Source: Phallusia fumigata (Eukaryota; Chordata; Ascidiacea; Phlebobranchia; Ascidiidae). Taken from it: a stretch of 22,962 nucleotides of DNA. Made by a program: the position numbers and the translations under genes. Positions 1-9,150 of the stretch are shown piece by piece (the first letter of the stretch is position 1; the number at the start of each line of letters is the position of its first letter). Under the pieces are notes generated by a model, which did not search any database, was not told the DNA's origin, and saw nothing but the letters and a program-made list of their open reading frames with translations. The DNA lies in contig QXVZ01006609.1 in the NCBI GenBank assembly GCA_008931825.1, positions 1-22,962 of the forward strand, read 5' to 3'.

Positions 1-485
1 ATGCCAAGGGAATAAGGGACCCAATGTAATGTGGGTATTGAAAAGATATCCAATGTAATAAAGAAAATGGTATATGTGGAGAACATCATTTTGAGGTGGT
101 AGTATATATATGGAATGAAAATATCGAGAACGCCACCTCTCTAGTAGTTTTATTGTTTTAACACAGGTTCTTTTTGTCACATAACCAGTGTAGGAACTGC
201 CCTCCCACCATTTGTACAATACCCAACCTGAACTGCGTATACCTAAGATTGTTAAAAGGACAATTTTTAACTTTAACCCTCATTGTACATAACATTTGTT
301 TCAAAGTGTGTGAGGGCAAATGCTTACACTGTATAGACCTGTTTACCGTGGCCAATACAACAAATGTGCAACTTAAAAAATTCACAACACAACCACATAT
401 TTGCACTACTCTTTCACCCCTGTATAAAGCATAATATTGGAATCCAAATAGACGTTGTAATGTAGACCAATATATATTGACACAG
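1..485. other. Presumed MAEL intron, no recognisable exon
   Basis: This stretch lies upstream of the first recognisable MAEL exon and ends in a plausible splice acceptor (CACAG at 481-485). I looked for the HMG-box exon expected at the N-terminus of Maelstrom and found none here. The open frames in this stretch show no family resemblance. A short near-repeat (CCAATGTAAT at about 21-30 and 50-59) is present and unexplained. It most likely belongs to an intron whose 5' end is outside the window. Confidence 0.5.
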
Positions 486-2181
486 GTGTATGCAATGTAC
501 ACTTCTACATTATTTCATTCAAATCTCTGTTCGAACTACCCGATGAAGAGGGATACCAACCTTGTGAAGTTGCATGCATCGATTATACACTTAGTGGGGG
601 AATTTTAAGAACATGGCATTACTTTATTGATCCAGGTAAATAAAACCATTTTGTTAGTGTGCTTCCACAACATTATGCTGATATTACAGTTACTCGTAAC
701 TTTTTTTGTTTTGTGTCACCGTTTTGCTAAGACTCATTGTTTGTGGCACCCATAGCAGCTTTTATGGCAATTATAAAAAACAAAAGTAACCTGTCACTTT
801 GCATTTTATTTATAAGGTATAAACATCAATCAAGGCAGTCTATTTTGCGAACATTATTAACAGTCAAACCTAGCAATACTTGAAAAAAATAATTGTAGTA
901 ATTTGGTATTGGCACCCATGATCTCTGCCAACAGTACCCCTGTGTGCTGCGCCACCCAAGTTGGAAAACACTGCACTAAAGTGTTGACGTAACAAAACCT
1001 TTTTATGATTAGGACCAATTAAGATGGGCATGCGGGCAGAGGTCAGCATCTTTCGGGAGAAGACTCACCGTATTCCTGAAGCAAATTTCGAACTTGCATG
1101 CGGGCAATATGACAAGATGTGGAGAGAGCTACTTCAGTTCATCAGAGAGGATGGCAGTTCACTCACTTTTCCACCATTGTACACAAGAACCAGTGAGCTC
1201 CGTAAAACCTTGTACTGTCTAGACTGGTTGGCTGCACGAGCGGGCATTGCCAATCGGCTGCACAAAGTTTTCGAGTTAGAAGACATTGCTGTTGAGTTAT
1301 TTGATCATGCAGGTGTTACTCGGCCTTCCCGCAACACCATAGAAGACGGCTGCAGCAGTTCAATGTATGACTACGAATCTGACACCAAATGTCAGTATCA
1401 CGATGATATCGAATGTATTTACTGTGCCTTGCTCACTGTGAAAAAGTGCTGTTATTGGATGAGCGACTGTCTGTCGACAGTGTACGGTTTTGAAGTTACG
1501 GACAACCACCTACCCGTTCGACAACCACCTTCATACATAGTCACACCGCCGGAGCGCATAATAATTGATGAAATGCCACGCCGCTCAGGTCCAAGAGTGA
1601 ATCCACTGTCAAAGGAAAGTGGTTACAACGCTCCTTCAATGGCGCCACAGTCGTGGGCACCGGACCGTAATTCCCCTCAGTTCAGCTCACGGGATATAAG
1701 ATACCGTCCCCAGTACGAAATTGTGCCGCATGGACCAGTCGTTTCGTCGGAAATTGGATATGACGAAGATACCTCTTCCGTGCAAAGTGCGTCTTCTGCG
1801 TCAACGATCACAAATGAAAGAATCGACTCTCCACAGCAGTTTGACGGAAATATCCCTGCGCGCCAGTCATCCGTGAGCAGCTCAAAGCCACTTGAGATGG
1901 GCCGCCGTCCTAAAACGAAGCCATTTGCTAATATTGGCGTGATGGCGGCACAATTTCAAAAAAGCTTAAAAATGTCAGACGGCATTCAGGCTTGCGCAGC
2001 CCCCTTGTCTTGTAGTCCAAGCGGCACACCAACTACGTACGCAGTAGCGGCTGGCATTGGATCTCGCAACAGCTCAGTGTCTGGTGATAAGACTACCCAT
2101 TCCGGCAGCGAAACAGGTCCTGCGCATACGCGATCCATCACTGGTTTGGGACGAGGTCGCGGGAAGTTTATTCGGCGGTAA
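486..2181 (+). CDS. MAEL: Maelstrom (MAEL), 3' part: two coding exons, 5' end outside window
   Basis: Maelstrom acts in the germline piRNA pathway that silences transposons, in perinuclear granules and the nucleus. Coding exons are 486-635 and 1013-2181 (stop TAA), joined in phase through a split Gly codon (CCAG|gtaaat ... attag|GACCA). About 438 residues are visible. The MAEL domain aligns with remembered mammalian MAEL: QPCEVACIDYTLSGG, RTWHYFIDPG, KTHRIPEANFE, CLDWLA and YDYESDTKCQYHDDIECIYC, giving the conserved Glu-His-His-Cys-His-Cys pattern of this RNase H-like fold. After the domain comes a tail of roughly 200 residues rich in Ser, Pro and Arg, which looks disordered and ends in GLGRGRGKFIRR, an RG motif of the kind often arginine-methylated. 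The N-terminal HMG box is not in the window. The protein is probably longer than the mammalian one (about 434 aa) because of the tail. The exact left edge of the first exon is the least certain point. Confidence 0.9.
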
Positions 2182-2900
2182 GCCGTTTGAACAGAGAATA
2201 TGTGGCCTAGATGTAGGGACTGTCTCCCGCCTTGCGGTTGGAAGTAGCTGGTTGGCCCTAATCCCCACACAAGAAGCAACTACTGTTTGAATGAAGGTTT
2301 TCAGAAAAAGTAGGTTACGCAGCAGGAAACTTATCTGGCACTGTGCAATCTTTTGGTGCTTGCCATATTTCATGCCCAAAGTGTTTTGTTAAATAGCAAT
2401 GTGGGTTTTACCTCTATTTTTCTTTGTCATTGTTGTGCGAATCGGGATTCAGTTACACACCGCATACGTATTTTTCAGGGCCATGGTTCTTTTTTATTTT
2501 CTTTCGATTTCATTTCAAAAATAAACATTCGTTTGTAAGAATACACGTGACTTGGTACAAGCGAAGAGGTTTTTTTTGCGCATTTACAAATGCATTGTTT
2601 GGTAATTGGGGTCATTGTTGCGTCACAATTCGTACGTTTGAGTTAATTAGTGAAACTAACATGTCGTTAAAACACAAAGATGCATTGTTATCATGGTTAC
2701 AAAACCGTAATAATCTTTAACCGCACTATCCAGCCGACACGCTGCGAAAGAAAAAGGGCCGGTGCGATAAATACACTCGCAAAGGGCGCGCAATTACTAC
2801 GCTTCTTTGTGCAGCACAAGCTTGAATGTTTTGATCGTAAATCGGCGGGAAAAGCTGCTCCCCAAAACGCCGCCTTTTGTTTGAATAGAAGTAAGGCGGA
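2182..2900 (+). other. MAEL 3' UTR and short MAEL-H2A.Z intergenic spacer
   Basis: The MAEL 3' UTR probably runs from 2182 to just past the poly(A) signal AATAAA at 2520-2525. That leaves fewer than 500 bases before the H2A.Z promoter. Open frames here overlap each other on both strands and match nothing I know. From about 2740 onwards the sequence becomes richer in CpG, as expected for the approach to a housekeeping promoter. Confidence 0.6.
2520..2525 (+). terminator. Poly(A) signal AATAAA, likely MAEL
   Basis: A canonical AATAAA lies 339 bases after the MAEL stop codon, followed by T- and GT-rich sequence (ACATTCGTTTGTAAG). It is the first canonical signal I see downstream of MAEL. Confidence 0.6.
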
Positions 2901-3021
2901 CTGTGATTGGTCAATCTGCTCGTGACGTTTGCGAGAAAGAGAGGAGCGTTCGTTCCGGTCAGGTGACGCGTCAGTCTACGTCAGTCGAGATAGCAGTGGC
3001 AACGCAAAGGACAAAGACAAA
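2901..3021 (+). promoter_or_regulatory. H2A.Z proximal promoter and 5' UTR: inverted CCAAT box, CRE-like sites
   Basis: Just upstream of the H2A.Z start codon are an inverted CCAAT box (GATTGGTCAA, ATTGG core 2906-2910), a half CRE (TGACGTTT from about 2923), a 10-bp palindrome TGACGCGTCA (2964-2973) and another CRE half (TACGTCAG, about 2977). CCAAT boxes are typical of histone and H2A.Z promoters. No TATA box is obvious. The transcription start is not determinable by eye but probably falls between 2930 and 3000. Confidence 0.55.
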
Positions 3022-4219
3022 ATGGTGAGTGTTTTAATCCGAAAATATTTGTTGGAAATGAAAGCCATCCACTGGAAAACTCACCCTAATTAGTTGCCCC
3101 ATAGTTTATTGATTACGGACGTTGGTGTATTTTTGGTTAAAATGTTAACAGTACTCTGTAAATTCAAAATTCAGTTGTGATTGAAGTTAGCCCAGTTCTT
3201 GCGCGCTTGGGGTGTTTGTTTAACTGCGCGTGCGCATATTTTTTGGGCGTTTTCCCAAACGGCTTGTTGTAGGTACTGCTTGTAAATTTTTCACATTATG
3301 GTGCGACTTTATACATTTGCAATAGGATCTTTTGCGAAGTGCTTTATTTTTCAATGTAGGCAGGAGGCAAAGCAGGCAAAGATTCCGGCAAAGCAAAGGC
3401 GAAAGCCATCTCCAGGTCGGCGAGAGCAGGACTCCAGGCAAGAATATGTTTTAGTTTGTAGTTTTTAAGTTAATTTGTTTAATACTTGCCACAAATGATG
3501 ATACAAATCCTTCAAAGTTCTATGAAAGTTCATGATTTTTTACGTATTCATACTCTGATGTGGTATACAAGTTAACTATGTGTCTAGCGTTTGCCAAGGT
3601 TTGGCATCCAGGGTTTTGTCCGGATTTACTATCAAGGTTTTCTTGTTTTTCAAAACTATTGACATTCATTTCTGCAGTTTCCAGTGGGACGTATCCACAG
3701 GCATTTGAAAGCAAGGACAACTTCACATGGACGAGTGGGAGCAACCGCTGCAGTATACAGTGCTGCGATTTTGGAATACCTGACTGCTGAGGTATGTTTA
3801 CACAATTTGAAAGCTTGATGATGGTTGCTACAGTTTGTTTCTCATCCTCAGGTGATCAAATAAATTAAATAAGTTCTCTGCTTTGTAAACTGTCATAACA
3901 ACAAACACCTACTCAATTTTGTCTAGGTTCTTGAGTTGGCTGGAAATGCTAGCAAAGATTTAAAAGTGAAGAGAATTACTCCCCGCCACCTGCAGTTGGC
4001 CATCAGGGGAGATGAGGAGTTGGACTCACTCATTAAGGCTACTATTGCCGGAGGAGGTAACCAAATGTTTGCACTGTTAAGAATTGGAAATTTAAGACCG
4101 TGCCTGTTTTCTAGCCATTCTTGATGAAATCCCATGTAAAATGAGTTCTGTTTTCAGGTGTCATTCCACACATACACAAGTCACTCATCGGCAAGAAGGG
4201 ACAACAGAAAGCACCTTGA
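3022..4219 (+). CDS. H2AZ: Histone variant H2A.Z, complete, five exons, 128 aa
   Basis: H2A.Z replaces H2A in nucleosomes at promoters and regulatory DNA. Coding exons are 3022-3024 (ATG only), 3360-3437, 3678-3791, 3927-4056 and 4158-4219. They sum to 387 nt, 128 residues plus TGA, exactly the vertebrate length. The protein starts [17 protein letters not shown], keeps the histone-fold segments ([40 protein letters not shown]) and carries the diagnostic H2A.Z acidic patch and docking domain ([18 protein letters not shown], then [16 protein letters not shown]). The tail ends KAP where mammals have KTV. Lysine 7, counted without the Met, is conserved. Two oddities: the initiator codon stands alone as the only coding part of exon 1, and intron 2 begins CAG|GCAAGA, a GC-AG intron. 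That intron contains a snoRNA candidate. The gene converges on SETD6. Confidence 0.97.
3489..3563 (+). ncRNA. Box C/D snoRNA candidate in H2A.Z intron 2, predicted 28S rRNA 2'-O-methylation guide
   Basis: All parts of a box C/D snoRNA are visible in 75 nt on the host-gene strand. They are a 5-bp terminal stem (CCACA 3489-3493 with TGTGG 3559-3563), box C ATGATGA (3495-3501), box D' ATGA (3522-3525, one mismatch to CTGA), box C' ATGATTT (3532-3538, 6 nt after D') and box D CTGA (3555-3558). The 12 bases abutting D' (CTTCAAAGTTCT, 3510-3521) are perfectly complementary to AGAACUUUGAAG, which I recall from a deeply conserved eukaryotic 28S/25S segment. By the D+5 rule the target is the C of GAAC-UUU, next to the adenosine targeted by U18. 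The guide upstream of box D (about 3540-3554) has no target I recognise. The element lies inside the intron, 114 nt before the acceptor, the usual setting for processing from a spliced intron. Confidence 0.85.
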
Positions 4220-4552
4220 AGGGTGGAAAGAATGAGAACTTTTTTGCAAGACTGATAAGAATGTTATATCAAGCCTGTAATAATACAAAAGTAGTTGTCA
4301 CCATCAAGATGAGATTTTTTTAACACTGCCGCATCAGTCCCCTCCAGTGAATGGTTAGAAGGCAAATTGTTAATGGAAAGAAGGCAACGACTCACAGCAT
4401 TCTTACCTCTTGCTTGCTATTCATGTAGATATAGTTTGTGTTCATTTTGTTAATGTACATTTTTCCAGGATACTTAGGTAACTCTTTTGTATGTTTTCCC
4501 ATCGGCTACAGCCTTTTTGGGGTAGCCAATAATTTTTAAAAATGTGTTCATT

Positions 4553-4613
4553 AATAAATTGTCAGGTTGCTTATACATTTAATGAAGTTTTGCTTTGCGT
4601 TTCGCAAAATAAA
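4553..4613 (+). terminator. Poly(A) signals for H2A.Z (4553-4558 and 4608-4613)
   Basis: Two canonical AATAAA hexamers lie 334 and 389 bases after the H2A.Z stop codon. A third is at 4756-4761. Unlike replication-dependent histone genes, H2A.Z transcripts are polyadenylated. I saw no histone-type 3' stem-loop just after the stop, which agrees with that. Confidence 0.55.
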
Positions 4614-5453
4614 GATTTTAATGTGTTGGCAAAATATTGTTCATTCCAGAATACAACTTTCCTCAAAACAAATTTACTGAAGCTGATTTGTTTCACATCT
4701 TAATGGCGTTTAACCACCAGTTATCAATTTGCTTTTGAATGTGTAGGATCCCTCAAATAAACTCGAGTTACTCCATTTGTTTGTTTGCTTTAACAGTAAG
4801 GGTATATCATGCAGTGATCTGGGGGAGTAACCTGTTAGTTGGGTTCATTTTGCTTGATGAAAAAAATTCTATACAACCACCATGACAGAAATAGCTGCGC
4901 AACTTGAGTGTTATGGCATGCAAAAAACAAATGGAGGGCACCATTTACTGTTCAGGCCTACAATGGGCACTTTATTCAATGGTCTGAGGCATTTGATCCA
5001 TAAACACATGATCGGGATCAGCCTGTATTTTGAACCACATAAAAAATAAAACAAGTTACACTACCATAACAAACCATTCTTAATTTGTTGTGATGTCACA
5101 AATAAGGTAGGTGCAAAGTGTCATTAGGTTTAGTATGGTGAAAATATTACTGTCAATGTAACTCATTTCTAAATCTGGTTACATAAAAATCTGTTGTGAT
5201 AATTTGGCAAAGGTTTGGCACATACCAAATCTTTGTACTCAAGAGTAGTAAAATCAAGTTTTATAGCTTGGGATGTCTTATAGCAGGTCCGTTTACTGCA
5301 CTTATCTACTTTAAGTGTATGGTTTAATACCAATAACACACCCTCCAGTTTCACCAGTTCTTGCACAAAAACTATTTGTAATTATGGAAGATAGAAGATC
5401 ACACAAAGCACCAATTTCTCGATTTTAGATTTTTTTCAGTTCTGAAAAAAGCA
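4614..5453. other. Convergent intergenic space between H2A.Z and SETD6
   Basis: AT-rich, nearly CpG-free sequence holding the 3' ends of two genes that face each other. On the minus strand, a possible SETD6 poly(A) signal is an ATTAAA variant at about 5322-5327, and a canonical AATAAA lies near 4971-4977. No open frame here resembles a known protein, and I see no RNA gene. Confidence 0.5.
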
Positions 5454-8400
5454 TCAATCATTTATTGCATCAAGCAGTTTTTGTAGAATCTTTGTCTGGC
5501 CTTGAACTAAAGTGCATGCTCTCTCAAATCTCCACTTGTCAATAGCCTGTAATGATTGACATTTTGTTTCGCTGTGAAATTGCTGTAATGTTAGCGAGAC
5601 AACTTCTTTTAAAACAGTTTTGCTTTCAATCGAAATTTTAGACAGTCTGCGAAATGGAAACATTTCAAATTCTGATTCTTCATCAGACGATTCTGAAGAT
5701 TCTGTTTCCCAATCGTCTGTTTCAAAGTCTATACAAAATGACTTAAATTCATCTGTCGACATTCGAATAACTTTAAAAATGAGTTTAAATTCTTGGCAAC
5801 TTAAAATTCCCTCCATTCCAGCTGTTACTGGTGAGTTCGGCAGTAGTCCACCTAAAACACAATTTGTCTCCATAAGATTATACATTTGTTTTCAAGGAAG
5901 TATTTGCCTACCTGTTTCAGTTAACCACTTGATCTTTTCCTCAATTATAGGTTTTGAACCTTTTTTGTGAAAAACATTGTAAAATGTTTCAATCCTTAAA
6001 TCAACAGTGTCATAAATATTGCAAGGATACTCTTCGACAAAGCCATACATCTAAAATATTTTGACATTCAATTACACACAGGTTATACTTTTTAAAGGCA
6101 ATTACTTCATCTAGCATTGGTTTAAATGTAATGCTAAATGTTACTTTTAAAAAACATTTTGCAAAAGGTAAAAATCAAGTATAGAATCCATTACATCACC
6201 AACCTGCAACAGTTGCCAGCTGGCAAGACACCCATAAGTGTTGTATATTTGTTCACCACTGCCAATTGTTTTGGTGGATATCATTTTGAGGTGGGTTTTA
6301 TCATATTGAAGATGTGCGTTGTTTTTTGCTACATGGTTTAGGACATCTGCCAATGGAACCTGTAAAATATGTCTTCTCTACATGCCACATTTCACCACAA
6401 ACAAATTCCATACAAGTGTGATTGTAAAATCACATTGAACTTTACCATGAAGGGAGAATTAACTTCATTTTCATGACCAGGTTCTGTGAAGCTGTATGCC
6501 ATGACAAATGCAACCTAAAAAACAAATGCAAAGATAAAAATCAATAGAGAAATAAAACGGAAATTTGGGTTGGGAATCATTTGCTCTGTTTTAAAGATGT
6601 ATATTTGTCCGTCTTGATTATGGCCAGTGCTCTAGTACTGTGTTGGTTGCATTTGCAAGCCTTTATGACAGGTGTGGACTTCACAGCATATGATATGCAG
6701 CTGTTTGTTTTGCAGCTTGTGAATATGGGTCAATATTACCATGTGGCTAAATTAGGGATCGCAAAGATAAGTCATTTACCCATTGTTGCTGGTTGCTACT
6801 TATGTTGGACTTAAATTCTATGAAATTTATAGGTTGATGCAACAAATTATAGGGAAAAATAAATATTAGTTTAAACCCACAGGATGACGAAATTTAACAA
6901 AGCTCTCAATGTTCACTTTTTTGTGTACACGGCTTTAAAAAATGTTCTTCCTTAGGGGAGGACAAATTAATCAATGTTAAAACATTGTGCCCTAAAACTC
7001 ATTGCAAAAAGATGTAGCATCGTAGAAACATCAATTGCCAAGCGGATTTTTAACAATAACCTAAACATTGGTGTTGCTTTTCAGTCCTGTAAACTAAAAT
7101 CACTTGCAAAAACATTGCACACACAGGACAAACAAAGTAACCCATTAGACCAACAATGGGCGACTCGGACCAACCACAAGCCATTTTGAAGCAGGAAGAA
7201 GTTTTCTGCAACTTGCAAATGACTTTCATAAGAAATTTAGTGCATTCAAATCACAATAAATCATTATTAACAATGTGTTTAAAGTATTAGCATGTGGTGC
7301 AGTTTAGTTTGTGCTATGGTTTGCTAAAGTACACTGTAACTCAAAAAAGTACATTGAGAAAAAAGAGTAATTAAAACGTCTGGGTTGGAAACACTAGTTT
7401 GAGATAATCTCTTTTTGTGCTTAAATTTGTACACATTTAACAACCGTTAAAAACATGTATAAATCTTTTCGTAGCATTGTTTTACCATGTGTTTGTAAAG
7501 GTTTATGTCATGGATGGCTTCATTAAATCCCAATTTGGCATTGTTTTTGATAAAAGGTAGTGCAATTTCATTGAATTCCTGTTCTATCATTGACAGGTCA
7601 TTTGAAACAGCATCAAGCACACCAGTCCCTAGCGAAAAGGCAAATAAAACATCACTGTAATCAAAAAATCTAGAAAACTTTTAGATATATTATCTGCATA
7701 TAAAAACCATAACTTCACACTCAATTTCAGTGGGTATATTACATTGACCATTTGCATGTTTATGTTTTTTAACATTGCAAATGAAACAAATTAAATTACC
7801 TTTTAGCCATTGCTTTGTAGTTTCATTCCAAAACATAGGTTGGTCCATACATTCAACAGTAGGTGCAAAGTCAAGGTAAGTTCGGAATATAGATGATTCA
7901 TTTGTATATTCATACATCAAACAAAGCACAAGCTTGACCCACCCGCTTTTGCTGTTTAGGGTCTTGTTTGAGGTCAAAGCATTAGAGATGCTGCTTGTGT
8001 GCTCCCAAAGTAGAGATGGTCTAAATTATTTGCATGAAATATATTAAGATGGTGTGAAGAGTACAAAAAATGATCTGACACTTAGTTTGCCACTTCTATG
8101 TAGGGTTGTAAGGACCGCAATTGCAGGCTTATCAAAAATCATATCAAGTAATCTTTTGTGCAAATGTTTACACTCGGTGTGAGATAGTTCTGGCTTCACA
8201 TAAATATTGTAGATGCTTTTATCTGTAATAATATGTAGAACTACCAGTTTACCTCATTTTTTTAGGCAATATGAAACGCATTGTTTCAGATATGATGGTT
8301 TGAGGTTGATCTTATTTCTGTGTCTTTTATTACATATTTTGTTTTCTGAATTACCAAATTGCTCAATCAAACCAGTCTTGACTCAATTTTAGACTTTAAC

Positions 8401-8990
8401 CACTAAGATCTAAAAAAATGTGCAATTTGACATGAAACTCTTAAATTCCAACACTTGAGGCTTGACTTAATCTTGACTGATAGACTAAAGTTTCAAAATA
8501 AACTAACCTATGATTTGTTACATTTTCAAACACTGACAGTCACATATTTTTTTCTGCTATTAGCACAAGGACTTGTAAGATGTATTTGGCAAATATTTTG
8601 CTGATAAAATAAACTATGTTCAAGGGTAGGGCTATTTAGGTCTTCAGCATTGAGATTATAATATTAGAAACCAGTGTAAGAAATTCTGTCTGTTGCCCTG
8701 AAATATGGGTTTTTCATTTCCAATGGCAAGGTTAAGGTACAAAGTTTCAAATCATTCAAAAAAGAAACGATAAAAGGGTAACTTTCTTACCTTGGAACCT
8801 GGAATAATTCTTCACCTTTTGTGATGTCTTTCATGGCTTGAAGGCCATATCTTTCAGCTGTGGAGGCTTTTGTGATTTGAACTTTGGGTGAGATAACAAA
8901 ATCTCTTTGGTGCATCCATTCCTCAAACTTTTGCAAAATCGGGTCAACTTCAACTTCAACCCTCCGTTTTTTGGGCGAACATTTATCCAT
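5454..8990 (-). CDS. SETD6: SETD6 protein-lysine N-methyltransferase, complete, seven exons, 441 aa
   Basis: SETD6 is a nuclear SET-domain monomethyltransferase; mammalian substrates include RelA and H2A.Z. Exons in transcript order: 8990-8791, 8020-7800, 7628-7486, 6514-6446, 6359-6204, 6050-5912, 5851-5454. All introns are GT-AG, frames join throughout, and the total is 1326 nt. The ATG at 8990 is directly preceded by an in-frame TAG. The N-terminus has a basic, NLS-like SPKKRRV. SET-domain blocks are ERYGLQAMKDITKGEELFQV, SGWVKLVLCLMYE, VAFVMAYSF, the NH motif in DVLNHVAKNNAHLQYD, and YNTYG before LASWQLLQMYGF. The C-terminal Rubisco-LSMT-like substrate-binding domain contains a strongly acidic Ser/Glu/Asp insert (around ETESSESSDEESEFEMF) where human SETD6 also has an acidic loop. 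Human SETD6 is 473 aa. Introns 1 (8021-8790) and 3 (6515-7485) hold nothing I recognise. Confidence 0.95.
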
Positions 8991-9060
8991 CTAGTCAAAA
9001 CCCACCACTTTGCTGATAGAAGTTAGGTTTCAAAACCAGGTTATCGTCTCTTGTCTGCCA

Positions 9061-9150
9061 AAAAAACACGTGCGTTTGACAACAACGTGTTTATAATGTC
9101 ACGAATGAATGATCACGCCAAGGGCTAGGGCTTTTGTCAACATGACGTCA
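9061..9150 (-). promoter_or_regulatory. Putative SETD6 promoter elements: E-box CACGTG and CRE TGACGTCA
   Basis: Within 160 bases upstream of the SETD6 start codon lie a palindromic E-box (CACGTG, 9067-9072), a further CGTG core near 9085 and a perfect CRE palindrome (TGACGTCA, 9143-9150). CpG density rises sharply here compared with the SETD6 gene body, as at an unmethylated promoter. Function is inferred from position and motif only. Confidence 0.45.

Noticed and set aside
3792..4157. Further snoRNA C-box-like TTGATGA sequences in H2A.Z introns 3 and 4
   Set aside because: The first base is not a purine, no CTGA follows at a suitable distance, and no terminal stem forms. Only the intron 2 element has a full set of boxes.
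6581..7189. Open frames of 71-77 codons on the + strand inside SETD6 intron 3
   Set aside because: No similarity, no splice or promoter context, and composition typical of intron sequence.
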